Below, piece after piece: positions 24,265-36,890 of a DNA stretch of 64,000 bases; within the stretch, counting starts at the first letter, position 1, and every line of letters begins with the position of its first letter. The notes below the pieces were generated by a model. The model had not been told where the DNA came from, did no database searches, and saw only the letters and a list, made by a program, of their open reading frames with translations. A program made the position numbers and the translations under genes. The DNA is from Camarhynchus parvulus. Its lineage: Eukaryota; Chordata; Aves; Passeriformes; Thraupidae. The DNA lies in assembly GCF_901933205.1 (NCBI RefSeq), contig NC_044574.1:21747733-21811732 (forward strand). Reading direction: 5' to 3'.

Positions 24265-27200
24265 TGTACTGAAACAATTGGCTTTCAGTCTCTCTACAGT
24301 GCAAATCCAGATGGCAAATTCAAGGAACCAGGGAAATAGGGATTTAGCTCTTACTTTTCTATATGGCTTCAAAGCAGGCAATAAAGACCCTACAGACCCC
24401 CTCATTAACAGAGTGATCATCTAATTTAGGAAGGATTTCTTTGTGTTGATTTATCCCATTGCACTACAACTTTGGATTTGAGGTGGCACAAGTTAAATTT
24501 GTACTCAACAGCAGCTGTAGTCTCTGGTGTCTTAGTACAGCTTGATTATGAAACCACACAACTCTTTATATTTATACAACAAAAGATATCTTTAAATTAA
24601 GGGGGAGAATCGTGGACATCAATGTTCTACTCTTATATGCAGTTGGGATGAGGCCAACATCTGGATATGAGGTTGCAAAAGGTCCCAGAAAATGTATAAG
24701 GTATGGAATATATATCCAGTTACTGTACCAAAAACTCAGGCCTCATGCCAATATTGAGACTGCTAAATTCCAAAACAGACTTTCTTTTTGAAAATTATAT
24801 AACTCTACATCCATTATATATCTAAACATGCATACCTAAAACCCAGAAAAAATAATGCAAGAAGATTTTCTTACTGATTTAAGGATATTTAGGATGTGGC
24901 ATGTTTTAACTTATTTTAAAAATAACTCATTTTGACAGTGTAGATGGACTTTCATGCAATAATCCTTGGAAATTTTATCATGACGTATTCTGCTGGACCT
25001 GCTTCATATGCTATGAAGCTATACACACGAGAGGTTAGAATTTACATAAACATATAGATAGCTTTAAAAAAAACCCCAAAGCCAACAAGCATTAACAACT
25101 AGATCAGCTGTATTATATACTGAACATTTGCAATTTATTTTTAAACTCTTGCTATCTGTAAACAGTGGGGAATTTATGAAATATTTATACAGTTTATAAT
25201 GAGCGACCTCTAAAACTCCTGATTATCATTTTGTTGCTCAATAACCCTATTACTGTCTTCAAAGACAAATGCTGAAACATGATCACATGCTTAAAGCTTT
25301 ATGATACATTTAGTTACAAGGATCAGGTACTAATTTGAAGGTTAAGTTGCTGCAGAAAATATAAAAGTTAGTGAAATGCACCTAACTTTCACTACTATAG
25401 GATGGACCAAATATGTGCAATTTAAAAGTAAGCAAGGGCATGGAAAGAAAAAAAAGTATGCAAGCACAAAATTGTACCTCTAATAAAAGACCAGAAATAT
25501 ATGCAATTCCTTATTCAGGTCTGTAATAATAATAGCTATGAATGAAATTTTAAAAATTTTACCAATAAAAATGAGAAAAAAGATGAAGATACCCTGTGAA
25601 GCCTAAATTCATTTCAGCAATGCGCTAATGCCAATCTTTTATACACTTGTATATATTTTTCATCTTAAAAAATAGATAGATATGACAAAAAGTTAACTGG
25701 CAAGCAGTTATTCTGAGATAAAAATTAGGTTGTTCTTTTATTTTTTAAGATTTTGCCCCAAAAATGTTAGTTTGCAATCCATATAATCTTACATCTAACT
25801 CAGAAGATCAGAAAATAAAAGTATGTCTAGAAAAACAGCAGGAAGAGGAGGAATTATTTGAAAGAATATAGTGTTGGGAGAATAACTGGCAAAATGAATG
25901 GGGAATGTTATTCCCATTACTTCTTTCATCTGTTTTTTGGGTATGTGACTGTATATGCATGAATATATATATTGTCTGTCTACCTCATGACATTTCTAGA
26001 GCTTTTTCATCTAGGACTGTAACAAGTTAACAAACATTTCTGCCCTGTATCAATCGATAGGACATTTCTCAGTTTCAAACAAAATTCACAGTGTTCTATG
26101 CTCCTCTACAAAGCAACTACTGATTTTCCTTCTTGCTGCTTTTGGAAGCTTAGGAATTCCAATACAATCAAGTCTCTAAATGACAAGCACCTTTATATAA
26201 GGTGTTCAATTCTTTTGTAAGATGTACCATTGGACTTACTTTGTCAGAGGCAGCAGCAGACAATGAGCAGGTTTTGCTCACCATTAAAAAGAATATATAA
26301 GATATTCTTATATAAACATGTAATGATAAGAATGCTTCTTTTCTCTTTTTATCTGACATTGTATTACCAGGAGAAATTATGTCAATATGTGACTCTCAGG
26401 CCCAGAATAGCTGTAAGATGAATAAAACCATTCTATCAATAACTCTTGCACTACTGCCTCTGCAGACAGATTCAGACACATACACTGGTAGCTCCCTGAA
26501 TCAGTATCAATAAATACTACAGCTTACCACACTTGGCTTCCAGACAGATAAGATTTTAATTATCTAGCATCAATCACATACTGTACAGCACTGCTGTACT
26601 TAGGAGATCCACTAAGTTTACAGAGGAGAAGGCAATACAAGAACCCCAGGGACAGTGACAGTTGTTTAGACTTTTGAAGACTATTTTTATACAAATGAAA
26701 GATTTTGTCACAACTTTCAGAAGGGTCCATTGACGTAGTGTATTTACTGACATAATGTCTTATATGTCATAGTGTAATATGTTCTTAAGGTGTAATCAGG
26801 ACTATTCAGGAGACAAATAGAAAACAGAAATTGTTACCTTCTTATTCTGAAGTTTTAAGCATAACATAGAGTGTCATCCTTTGAATAAGGATGCATTACC
26901 CAACAGAGAGTTTCTTGGGCTCATTGTTTTGCTGAAGAACTGCATGTCATCTAATTCTCCTGAAAGAGATTTTCTTTTCATTTTGAAAGTCATCGTTTAA
27001 CATAAAATCAATTTCCAGGGAAGGTTATGTTTATGTAAATCTCCATTTCAAGACAAGACAGCTGGCACCCTGAAGTGCGTCTTTCCGATTCTACCCGTAG
27101 TTGCATCCTAGATCTCCAAAAGCGTTTGTCTCTCATGCACAAGATGTTAGAGAATATGCTGAGATTCAGGAAATTTCTAGGAAGACAATGGATCCATTAT

Positions 27201-28879
27201 AATGTTTTGAGAATATTATTCTTTTTAATGTCCCGTGGACTTGGTGGCAAATTAGAATTCTAATTCTTTTAACCCCAAAATCCTTTTTGTACTTTCCCTA
27301 TGGGACAGCAGTTAAACACAGAATAAGAGTTACATAAATATATGTATTTTCCATGTTTTTGACACACAGTGCTGCAGCATTATTATAGAGTTCATTAGCT
27401 TGTTAGAAAAATCTCAACAGAAGGGAAAGACAAGGGAGAAAAAAAGTGCACTACAAAGCTGAAATGGATAGAAGGTCCATCAGCAGTGGAATATAATCCA
27501 TTTGGATCATATTTCCCCCAAAGTTTATTTAGTGATAAGTATGGAGGGGAAAAAAAAATACGACATAACATTAAAAGTGCAGTAACGAATTCTTGATTTC
27601 GTAGCTTAATCCTGAATTTGATGGGAAATAGAGTGCATAATATTCTTATAAAGCTGCCTGTAGTCTTAAAGAATCAGACCCTGACAGATCAATTTTCTAG
27701 ATACAGTATGAATTTAAGAATCAAGCTAGACCTTTGGTTCACCACATGTTCACCTATGGCCTTTGCTACACACTATCTGTTAAAAATTACTATATGCACA
27801 TCCTCAGATGTTATAGATGTTTTGGTGAGAGGAAAAGGCTTACTGCATTCTTAAGTCATTATCTGAGATAACTACAAAACCCTACAGCATTGTGGACTAT
27901 ATAAGCAAGGGGGTTTTTTGTAATAGTGAAATGCAACACAGCTACATAATTTTCTTTCACTGTCACTCTTGTTAGTATTTTTGTAGGTAAATTTGTTTTA
28001 TTTCAGTAGAGGTTTGTGTTTTGCTGAAAATCCCAAGACTTTAGTTCTAATTGAGACGTAATACTAAACCCCATTCACATTTTTTCCACTTTTCAAGCGT
28101 TCTAACTTTAAAGAAAAATTCCTGCTGCTTCTTCTTGATGGCCATAAAAAATAACTTCCTTGTAATAGGATCTGATTTGTTAGAATAATGCAAAGAGGGT
28201 TTTCAAGTAATTTTTTTTTTTGCAAAAAATAAAGGGATAAAATATATCTAGTTTCTGAAGTTACTAGAAAATTGCCACTCATACACTCTTCTATGACAAA
28301 AATATATTTTCTAATTTTTCCCTCTTGTGTTTTAATATATAGGCTTATGGGTGATAATGGAGAAGTATTAAGATAAGTATTTAAGAATCTTTTAGTATTC
28401 AGAGAATGCAGACTTTTCTTTTTTCAGTGTTTCTCTTTACCAAAGTATCCTCATTGAGCTTTCCACACCTGAAAATATTCCTGTCTTACTGTTAAAAATT
28501 ATCATTAAGTATTTTAAAGACACTAATATTACAACATGAATATATTACAACTGATAACCTGAATTCTGAGTTGCTCTTTTCAAATCCCTCATTACAATAG
28601 CCTGAGGCACTCAAGGTTACTAGAATAGCTCTTAAAAAATAACAGGATATTTGACACAGCACCATCAACAGCAAAGTTCTGGACAGTTCTGCTACAGGAG
28701 ATTATAGAGACAGAGAATATCAGCAAGGTCAGATGGAAGGAAATTTCTTCACAAAAATCCATAAATGTATACTAAAAGGACAAGACATGAATAGGCAAGT
28801 AGGCTACAGAAATTATCTAGGCTCTCGTGCTCATCCAAAACAGTATGTCTTCTTGGAACTCTTTGAGTCAGAATAACAA

Positions 28880-28945
28880 GCTACATGGATGACTGGTCTG
28901 ACCTAGTAGGGTATTTTACACTGTTTTATATTCTTACAAACAACA
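28880..28945 (+). mobile_element. Possible ancient LINE/SINE tail
   Basis: The phrase GACTGGTCTGACCTAGTAGGG followed by TATTTTACACTG and TTATATTCTTA is reminiscent of the 3' ends of old CR1/L3-type amniote repeats. The match is short and from memory only. Confidence 0.22.
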
Positions 28946-29381
28946 GCTTCTCATCATTCACTACTGTAAACACCTTTCCCTCTATATCTGTATATTTTGC
29001 CTTTTCCATGTTTCATACATAGTTTTTGTGTTTCTTTCCAAATACTGAATTCAATCTCAAAAGCAGCCCTAGTTTATGGTGACTCAGGGAGCCTGCTTTT
29101 GTGGTAGGTGACATTAAGACACTCCCACTGCTTTAGATTACTTGATCCAATGCAGTTATCAATGCTAAAGGCAATTTCCCAAAATTGTGTAGCATGAAAA
29201 AGAGGTCAATACAGAGTTCAGAAGCTCAGTTTCTCTGCTCTGTGCCATGAATGGCTAATTTCCAAAGAGCCTGGTTTTTGCATATATGAGGGAAAATACT
29301 TCAGTTCGGGTGAAAACAAGGGACGAGTGACCAAAAGATTTTTGCCAGAACATAGGGAATGATGCTTATGCTGGATCAAAG

Positions 29382-30118
29382 CATCACAAAATAATCCAGA
29401 TAGAAGGGACCCCAGGAATTTTAAAGACAAACCTCCTGTTCAGAGCAGGAGCATGAAATCAGACCAGACTTCTCATGGCGTGATAGAGTCCAATCTTTAA
29501 AACCTCCCAGGATACAGACTGTACCCAATGCCTAGGGTCTCTGAATGACAGTTTTGCTCTCAAGCATGTCAACAGCTCAACTAGCTCATGTCCCCCCCGC
29601 CCCCAGCCGCACACACACGCTTTGATGTAATCTGCAATCTTGAGCATAGCACACACCATTCACCTCCTCCAGAAGGTGTTACTTGTGAAGATGGCAACCA
29701 GGACAAGTCCCAGGATAGCCCCTGCAGTACTCATCTTTTCACATGCCTCCAGTTTGATTATAACCTATTAGCCACTGCCCTCTGAGGTTGACTGTCCAGA
29801 CAAATTTTTAATGTTGCATACCCACTCACAACATAATGTTGTGGCTTTTATGAAAATGTACTGTGGGACATGCTGTTGAAAGCCTTGTTAGAGTTGATAC
29901 AAATGATACCCACTGCTCTCCTGTCATCCACAAATCCATCATTTAATTACAGAAAGCAATGATGCTGGTCAGGCATGATTTGCCCTTGGTAAATCCATGC
30001 TGACTGTTCTGAATCATTTTCTTCTCCTTCATGTGCCCAAAAAAGTGTTCCAGGAGGACTCACTCCCTGATTTTCCCAGCTGTGTCAGCTAAACCAGGAC
30101 ATCTGGTCATTTCAACCT
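29382..30118 (-). mobile_element. CR1 LINE fragment (antisense, about 0.7 kb)
   Basis: It starts with the reverse-complement tail (ATCACAAAATAATCCAGATAG then AAGGGACC). It continues through the 3' region with GGACATGCTGTTGAAAGCCTTG, CCCACTGCTCTCCTGTCATCC, CTGGTCAGGCATGATTTGCCC and TTGGTAAATCCATGCTGAC. These are familiar antisense CR1 words that code for the C-terminal part of ORF2. Indels and stops show it is inactive. A CCCCCCCGCCCCC run at about 29,591-29,604 and an ACACACAC run fall inside it. Confidence 0.88.
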
Positions 30119-30525
30119 AATTCCACTTTCAAATTAAACTCATAGTACAGGTCATACAAGCCAAATATTCACCTTCAGACAACAGCATCTGTCCCAATAA
30201 TCAAAGCAGGAGTGTGGATATGCATGCATGAAGGTGATAATAAAATTAATAACAAATAGCTACTCTTTGTAAGCAATTTCAGTGATTGGCAAGGGAGCAG
30301 GAACACTGATGAGAAGGTATAGACATCAGAAGGATTGTATTCAATTTCAAGTTTTATTGAGGAAAGTGGCATAAGTAGCTCTTTTAGATGTATGGCATTT
30401 CTTAAATTTCATTACTCTCTATTTATAATCACTTGTTGAAAGTGTGTAGTTGTCATAAATGTCATATAATTATCACTTCATGGTCATAAATTAGACAGAC
30501 AGATAGATATTACCAGGATGTGAGT

Positions 30526-30960
30526 AGAGGCAGTGCCAGTCTCGAGCATATGACACTTCCCTGGGGGTGGGCCAAAGCTGTGCCAGAGCACCAGCCTGCG
30601 GGTGGGGAAAGTTGACAGGAACAAGACTCAACACAGCCTTGGGGACAGTCGAGCAAGGCTGCCATGCATGGAGCCAGGCTGAGGCCAGGCCAGGACATCA
30701 GCCCCTGCAGGTCCGGGCTTAGACCAGGAGCAGTGGCTGTGCGGAGGGACTGTAGCTTCACCAAGGACCAGGTGCCTGTGCCGTGGCTGAAAACAGCCCC
30801 CATGAGCAGGGGTCAGCCCTGGCCATGCCTCCCCACAGCACTCCCAGGAGCCTCTCCCCACAGCCACCAGTTCTGTAGGACTGCTTGAGGCCACACTGAT
30901 CCCCAGCCCTACTGGCCAAACCTCCTAAGGGATCTGCTCAGGGTTCTTACACATGCAAAC
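30526..30960. repeat. GC-rich patch between CR1 copies, unidentified
   Basis: About 430 bp of markedly higher GC than the surrounding AT-rich DNA, with open frames on both strands (97 and 88 codons minus, 74 plus), as expected from GC-rich DNA having few stops. Frame content is alanine, proline, serine and leucine rich with no domain. It could be an LTR, a diverged retroposon or a small CpG-poor island. The 30,119-30,525 stretch before it shows nothing. Confidence 0.4.
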
Positions 30961-31051
30961 CATAGTGAAAAGTGATGCTTCACTCTACTAAAAAATTTTA
31001 TATGGAAAGTCAGCTGTTGTCTCCCTCTCTTAGAGGGAGATAGATGCTATC

Positions 31052-31285
31052 TATCACAGAATAACAGCATCCTTAGGGTTGGGGTGGACCTCTGGAGATC
31101 ATCGAGTTCAAAGATCATCCTGCCAAGGAAGGGTCACCCAAATCCAAATATGGGAGAGGGAAACCTCATGACCTCCCTGAATAGCCTGTTCCAGTGCTCT
31201 GCTACCCTTTATGTAAAAAAGTATGTTCACCAGAAAAGAAGTATCTTCGCCATTCTTCATTAGCAGTCTCAAGGACCCCTGCCTG
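31052..31285 (-). mobile_element. CR1 LINE 3' end (antisense)
   Basis: ATCACAGAATAACAG, then CTTAGGGTTGGGGTGGACC, TCTGGAGATCATCGAGTTC, AAGGAAGGGTCACCCAA and GCCTGTTCCAGTGCTCTGC, in the standard reverse-complement CR1 order. It is 5'-truncated near 31,285. Confidence 0.9.
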
Positions 31286-31477
31286 AATTTTGCAAGTACA
31301 TTAAAAACTTTATGCATAATTATATGTATATATGTTTCACATTTACACAATTTGAAAAGAGAAATTCAAGTGGGATTTTAGCCTCCAAAATCAAGTATCA
31401 CAACAGTATTGTACAATCAGTCATGTACTGTTTGTAATGTTTGAAAACTTACCTAGAGAAACTATACTAACTTCTAG

Positions 31478-32090
31478 TGAAGCACGGACAGACAACTTTT
31501 CAACTAATTAAAGTTCAAAAGAAGGGTATTTATTGCAGCACTGGACACATGTGGAATCGTTTCCAAATACATGTACAAGGACTCGCAAACTCGCTCTCTA
31601 TTTATACAGAAAAGGTTTTACATATCCAAGCAGTTTCTAAGAACACATAATATATAATCATTACCTGCCTACTTCGTATTATAATCAGCTGATTATCCAT
31701 TACGGCTGCGCAACTGTACTCCCTTAACTGGGTCAGTGGGATTTTGAAATAAGGAAGTGGGCATATGGGAGGAAGAAAGCCATCTTCCTCATGGTGAATT
31801 CTTTACCTATGGCCAGTTGGCAGGAGTTTTTGACCTGCTTGTCATGGTCCAAACGTCTCCTAACTGTTTGATTATTCTTAAGGCAAGGAATTTCTATGGT
31901 CTCTGCTCCTTCACATTTGCTACATCTATCCCTTTCGCTCCTAGCTTTACTTTTCCTAATAATTTTGTTACTCTTTAACTAAGGTATGTGATTCTTGCTA
32001 GCTATATCACTAACTTAGCTTAGCTTCTAACTAATTTTAAAATCTTAACTAAAATATGCATTCTCAATCCCAATTATATTCCCAGCTGGC
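31478..32090 (-). mobile_element. ERV LTR (antisense)
   Basis: Read on the minus strand it has the order of a promoter-bearing LTR: a long AT-rich U3, a TATA box (CTGTATAAATAG, plus 31,598-31,609), an AATAAA signal (minus, plus 31,529-31,534) about 70 bases further on, and a short U5 ending in GTCTGTCCGTGCTTCA at 31,478. That order recalls avian ERVK-type LTRs. The distal end is uncertain (between about 32,057 and 32,100), and I found no convincing target duplication. The open frame of 73 codons on the plus strand inside it is not meaningful. Confidence 0.7.
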
Positions 32091-32158
32091 CCCTTGACTC
32101 ATTAGTGTATTAGTGTTTTTTTTGTTCCCCATATTTTCATACTTCTGCTATGAAGATC

Positions 32159-32326
32159 CTAAGAAGGATAGACACGGTTGGAATAATCTATCCAGTCAGA
32201 TTTTTTGCAAGTTCATTTGTGTTAGTTTAATATTATTTCCTGACAGTACTTCAAGACTGAAACAAATTGTTTAGCTTATTATGAAAGACTTCTGTGTTCT
32301 CATTCCTAAATTATTGCAGTCACTAA
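32159..32326 (+). repeat. 168-bp near-identical direct repeat, copy 2
   Basis: Copy of 24,097-24,264 in the same orientation. It lies about 60-70 bp to the right of the antisense LTR, with a T-rich spacer between. Identity starts at CTAAGAAGG and stops at CACTAA on both copies, and the flanks are unrelated. Confidence 0.93.
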
Positions 32327-34639
32327 ATCATTGGCAAGACATGAGTACAGTGACAAACAGTCTCCTCTGTGGTTCCCTTGGAACAGAAGGATAATGAGTT
32401 GACAGTTCAGGTTTATAAGTTTATCTGTGATTATCACACTCATTTCTGTTTTTGAGGAACTTTGACTGCAATTTATTTCAAGCAAATTTCCAAAGTATTT
32501 TTCTATTTTCTACTCATTAAAATCAGCATAAAGGAACCTTCAGGAAAAGCCAACTGAAACATTCGAACACCCTGATATTAAGAGAGAAACTAATAGTTGA
32601 TATGTATTTGTGTTGCTTTGAATCAGTCTGGATTTTTCAGTAGCAAGGTACTAGTTTACACACCAAAATACTCACCTGTTCTATAAGATTTCATCTGCTG
32701 AATCAGAAAGGTATTTAAATGGGGAATATGTTGCACATCTGTTTACCTCTTTTTATTACAATCCATAAATGAAGTCAATAACTATGATAGTCTATGAAAC
32801 TGTTAATAGCTGGTGGATATAAGAGGAGATAGTGGAGTACAGTTCTCATTGGTTCATAATGGATGAGAAGGGCCATAATTCCCTAATATATGAAATATAT
32901 TGGGGTTTTTTGCTCCCAAGTAAAAGACTTGCTCTGATTCAAATCAAAATTATTATGTCAGAATAATTTGTTCTCAGAATTACAGTCAAATAGTCTTGTT
33001 GCTGTTGACTGCACATGCACAAACCTCTGGTGCTCTTTTTTTGTAGTTATAACTGAAAACAATTTGTTGCATTAGAGGAAATCTAAATAGTTGAAACTCT
33101 GATCAGCTTTTAATCCTTAATCCTTACTTGTTTAACAATTAAGCAGGGCTTTAGTGACTTGGTCCAAATAATATGATCATTGTGAACAGTAATCTTCTGG
33201 GTTCTATAGCATTTATTTTTTTTCTGAGAAGCAGAAACAGATTTTCATACCTCTCTCCTTTACAATGCATGTAAACCTGAAGAGGTCAAGCTTTAAGGCT
33301 GCAGTTCTCTACTTCTACTTACCATGCTTACATGCAGGAAATGATGAACTGAATGAGACTAATTTCACCTTCTTAGCAATTGTCTTTTCCCTGTATCAAA
33401 TACTTTCTTAGTTTATTTTTCAGGCAAGGTTTACGAACAGGTTTTATGTGAAGTAACAAGGTAGTATGATCCTCATTGGAAAGGGAAAGCAGTATTTAAA
33501 ATATGGACTCAGTGAAGAGTTCTCATAATCACAGCTTCATTCAGGAGAATTTATTTGTGGAGCTGAGAACTGAAATAAATAAAGGTTTATCACCTACCTG
33601 GTGATTAAAAAAAAATAAACCTTTTTAAAGGTGTTCACATGTCATTAAGCTTTCCTTCCACAGTGCTACAATGAAGTTCATTGAATTTCAGTATGGATTA
33701 TAGAAATACAGAGGGTTTGGTGAGACACCTTTAACCAGTTTTCCTAAAATTACCATAACTGTATCTACTATAGGAGGATGCAGGGTTGATTTCAAATCAG
33801 AACAGTTCATAGAGTCCACAGTTCTAAATAGTGGTGTGAAATCTCAGATTTGGCAGTGATTTGGAAAAGGCTGAGATAACTACATGTAGCAAATTGTTTC
33901 TTCTCTGTATGCACAGCAGACAAGGGGATGAGGATAACTGAAATGGGATGTTTGATGTCTCAGTAACTTTAGAGAGATTTTAATAATGCAGTCCCTTTCA
34001 TCCAAAGGAATAACTTTAAATTACTTCAAAGCACTTCATAAACACTGCAAATAAGAAGAGATTGAGAACTTGAGAATGTAATGGATTAGATAAAAGGAAT
34101 AATTAAAGTGAAATTGTTGTTTGTGGCTTAACAAATCTATGAATAACAGCCACGGATTGCAAATATGACTAATGAATTTGGGTATCTCTATTCTGTTTGG
34201 CTAACATTAAACATGTTATTGAATCTGTTTTTAGAGCAAGTACAATCTGTGTTTTGGAAAAACATCTCTTTTTCTGACACCTAAACTTAAATATTTAGTC
34301 ACAATTTAAAAAAGAATCAGTTACCTGAACTTCTACCATGTCACTTTTAGCTGTGTTTCATTAATGAAGGGACGTGATCCAATCTTTACTTACAGTAATT
34401 TCACAGAGGTGTATTGTAATTCTTCATATGAAAACATGGAAATTTTTTTTATTTGTAAAAACTTAAAAATATTTTAAAACTGCATAGACGTTTATATTCA
34501 CATAAATTGATAACACTTCTACTTTTATTTACAATTTAAATATTTAAGGTGTCCATATTGAAGTTTTCATTATTTAGGTCAATAAAAAAAAATTATTTGC
34601 TGTATCTCTGTATATTTGCAAGTCTCATGGGCAGTGTGT
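32327..34639. other. AT-rich unique sequence, no gene seen
   Basis: No retroposon or coding frame with recognisable features. Confidence 0.5.
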
Positions 34640-35075
34640 GAGTGAACTGGATCTGGTTATCCTCAAGGAAAGGAGGCTCAAGGGAGGACCTCATCACTCT
34701 CTGTAAACACTGTACTGTCACTGGTAAGATGTGAAAGCATGAGGGTGTTTGCTGCCTACAGCTCCTGAAAGGAGGTGGTAGTGAGGTGGGGCTCAGCCTC
34801 TTCTCCCAGGTAATAAGCAAGAGAACAAGAGGAAATGGCATCAAGTTGCACCAGAGGAAGTTTAAATTGGACATTAGGAAAAATTTCTTCAACACAAGGG
34901 TTCTTAGGCATTAGAACAGGCTGCCTAGGAGAAGGGGATGAGTCACCATTCTGGAGATATTTGAAGACACGTAGATATGGTGCTTAGGGACATTGTTTAG
35001 TGGTTGGCTTGGTAATGCTGTGTTGGACTCGATTATCTAAAAGATATTTTTCAACCTGAATGTTTCTATGACAGC
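34640..35075 (+). mobile_element. CR1 LINE 3' end (sense)
   Basis: Clear CR1 3' region in forward order: GGACCTCATCACTCTCTG, CTCCTGAAAGGAGGTGGTAG, GAGGAAATGGCATCAAGTTG, TTAGGAAAAATTTCTTCAAC, AACAGGCTGCCTAGG and TGGACTCGATTATC, ending in TTTCAACCTGAATGTTTCTATGA-type terminal sequence at about 35,072. A short piece inside (around 34,708-34,745) appears inserted or diverged. No intact ORF2. Confidence 0.92.
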
Positions 35076-36714
35076 TCATGTTTTCAAATGTAACAGTATT
35101 TTTATTGTAGCACCCAACTATCAGAAGCAAAGTTTTAACATGAAGATACATTGAAAATAAATGTTACAGTAAGTGCTTAAAAAGGGACACATCAGGATAG
35201 CGAAATGCTGCAGCTCTTTTTATAACTGAGATGTGAGAAAGAGATTATCCTAACCCAAAAGTGTTTAGTATGTGGAGATATCTGAATTTGCATAGCATGA
35301 CTTGGGTTGATAAAGAAACTGAAGACAATTATCTAAATTCAGTCTTTTTCAGTTGCACATTAGACCTCTGAGACTAAGCATTGCGCAGACCATGACAAAT
35401 ATAATGTACTTCCTACTTTGTATTCTTCTCTCCAAATGACCTGCAAACCTAAGTAGTTGAATGGACCTTTCTGGTTCTGGAAGTAACTCTACAGTATGTA
35501 TAGTCTTTTCTCCAACGTACATGCCAATGAAAAAATTTGGGTTTTCTTAAAATTAAGATTTCTCTTGAATGCACAGAGAAGGCTTGAGCTGGATTTAAGA
35601 GGACTGAGAGTGTACACAACCCTAAAATTAGATTTCCAGAAGATTGCACTGGACAGCCAATTAGCTGTTAAACAGTTAGATGTTCATAAAACTGCACCTG
35701 AAATCTGGTAATTGCTATAAGGTTTCCTAATTAAAATTAGATCATGTTTACAAAAAGGATAATGTAAATATCTTTTCACACTGTCCTGGACTATTGTAGA
35801 AATTTGTGGCAGTTTCAATTTTCTAGTTACCCACTTTTCCTGGTTTTTAATAAATTCCCTTATCAAAGCTGAAAATATTTGCATGTCTTGCAGAATTCTT
35901 CAACACCAAATTTATCCCATAGGTATTTTGGAATTAATTTGAATAGATTTTTTTTTTTTTGTGCTGGAGAAGTGATTCTACATTTCAGCACTCTCCATGA
36001 TATGACAGTGCTGCATACAGACATTTTTAATATTCTCTCCAGGTATACCCCTGTGGCTACTGCTAACACTCCTTGCTCTACAACTGTTCCTGCTGGGGGA
36101 AAAGGTGTTGCTATAGCTGCAGGCTAATAGTAACTGCCACTGCTGATTTGATGCCATTTAGTCTGTGTCTGCAGAGTCAAGGAAAAATTGTCTCATTGTC
36201 TACCCTTTGCATCTTTAGAGCTAATTACTTTTATTCATTGGTACCGAAATATTTACATTGTTTTGCCTGATGGAGTAGGAGCACAAAAATTCGCTGCTCA
36301 AATTGAGATGCTCACAACCATGCATTATGTTAATGGTGACATTCAGACATACTTAAGGAAAAGCACAACAATATGCTGAATTTCAAACTATTTAATTAAC
36401 CTCTAAGATATGAGTGAAGTGAAATTATGAATACTTTGTTTAAAATGAAGTTTTTAAACCTAAGAGAGGGAAAAGGTCAAGTTAATGCACTTCACATTAA
36501 ATAGTGACCCTTTTTTTCTAATTCATTCTGAAGTTTATAATAATGTGACTGATGAAATAGGATCAAATTCTCCATTAATAAGCCACATCCAGGCCTAAGG
36601 CTTATGTATCATATTGTGCTATGTATTTTATTTTCTCTTGATCACTGCCCAAACTCCACTCCTTGTGCTGAAACTCAGAAATACTACTATACACTGTCTT
36701 TTTGTGTCAGGACT
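35076..36714. other. AT-rich sequence, no gene seen
   Basis: A run of short open frames lies at 35,879-36,379, including peptides such as RYTPVATANTPCSTTVPAG and QKFAAQIEMLTTMHYVNGD. They lie in different frames with stops between, so a decayed retroposed gene or ERV fragment is possible but not shown. A T13 run lies at about 35,948-35,961. Confidence 0.4.
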
Positions 36715-36890
36715 CTATAATAGTGCCCAGCGAAGTTATGGATGCCACACCCCTGGAAGTGTTCAAGGACAAATTGGACTGCGCCCTGAGCAACCTGATC
36801 TAGTGAAAAATGTCATTGACATGGTGGAAGGGCTGGAATTAGGTAATATTTAAGGTCCCTTCCCATCCAGATCATTCCATGATTCTATGA
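36715..36890 (+). mobile_element. CR1 LINE 3' end (sense)
   Basis: CACACCCCTGGAAGTGTTCA, AGGACAAATTGGACTGCGCC, CTGAGCAACCTGATCTAGTG and AAGGTCCCTTCCCATCCAGA lead to the terminal CATTCCATGATTCTATGAA at 36,890. Strongly 5'-truncated copy. Confidence 0.93.

Larger units (their letters stand above)
23906..29381. other. AT-rich unique sequence, no gene seen
   Basis: The notable item is the first copy of a 168-bp direct repeat at 24,097-24,264 (separate entry). A possible remnant of an ancient retroposon lies near 28,880-28,945 (GACTGGTCTGACCTAGTAGGG). Reading frames are under about 100 codons and show no domains. Confidence 0.45.

Noticed and set aside
35879..36379. Run of short peptides suggesting a processed pseudogene
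   Set aside because: The peptides fall in different frames, no parent protein was recognised, and no poly(A) or target duplication was found.
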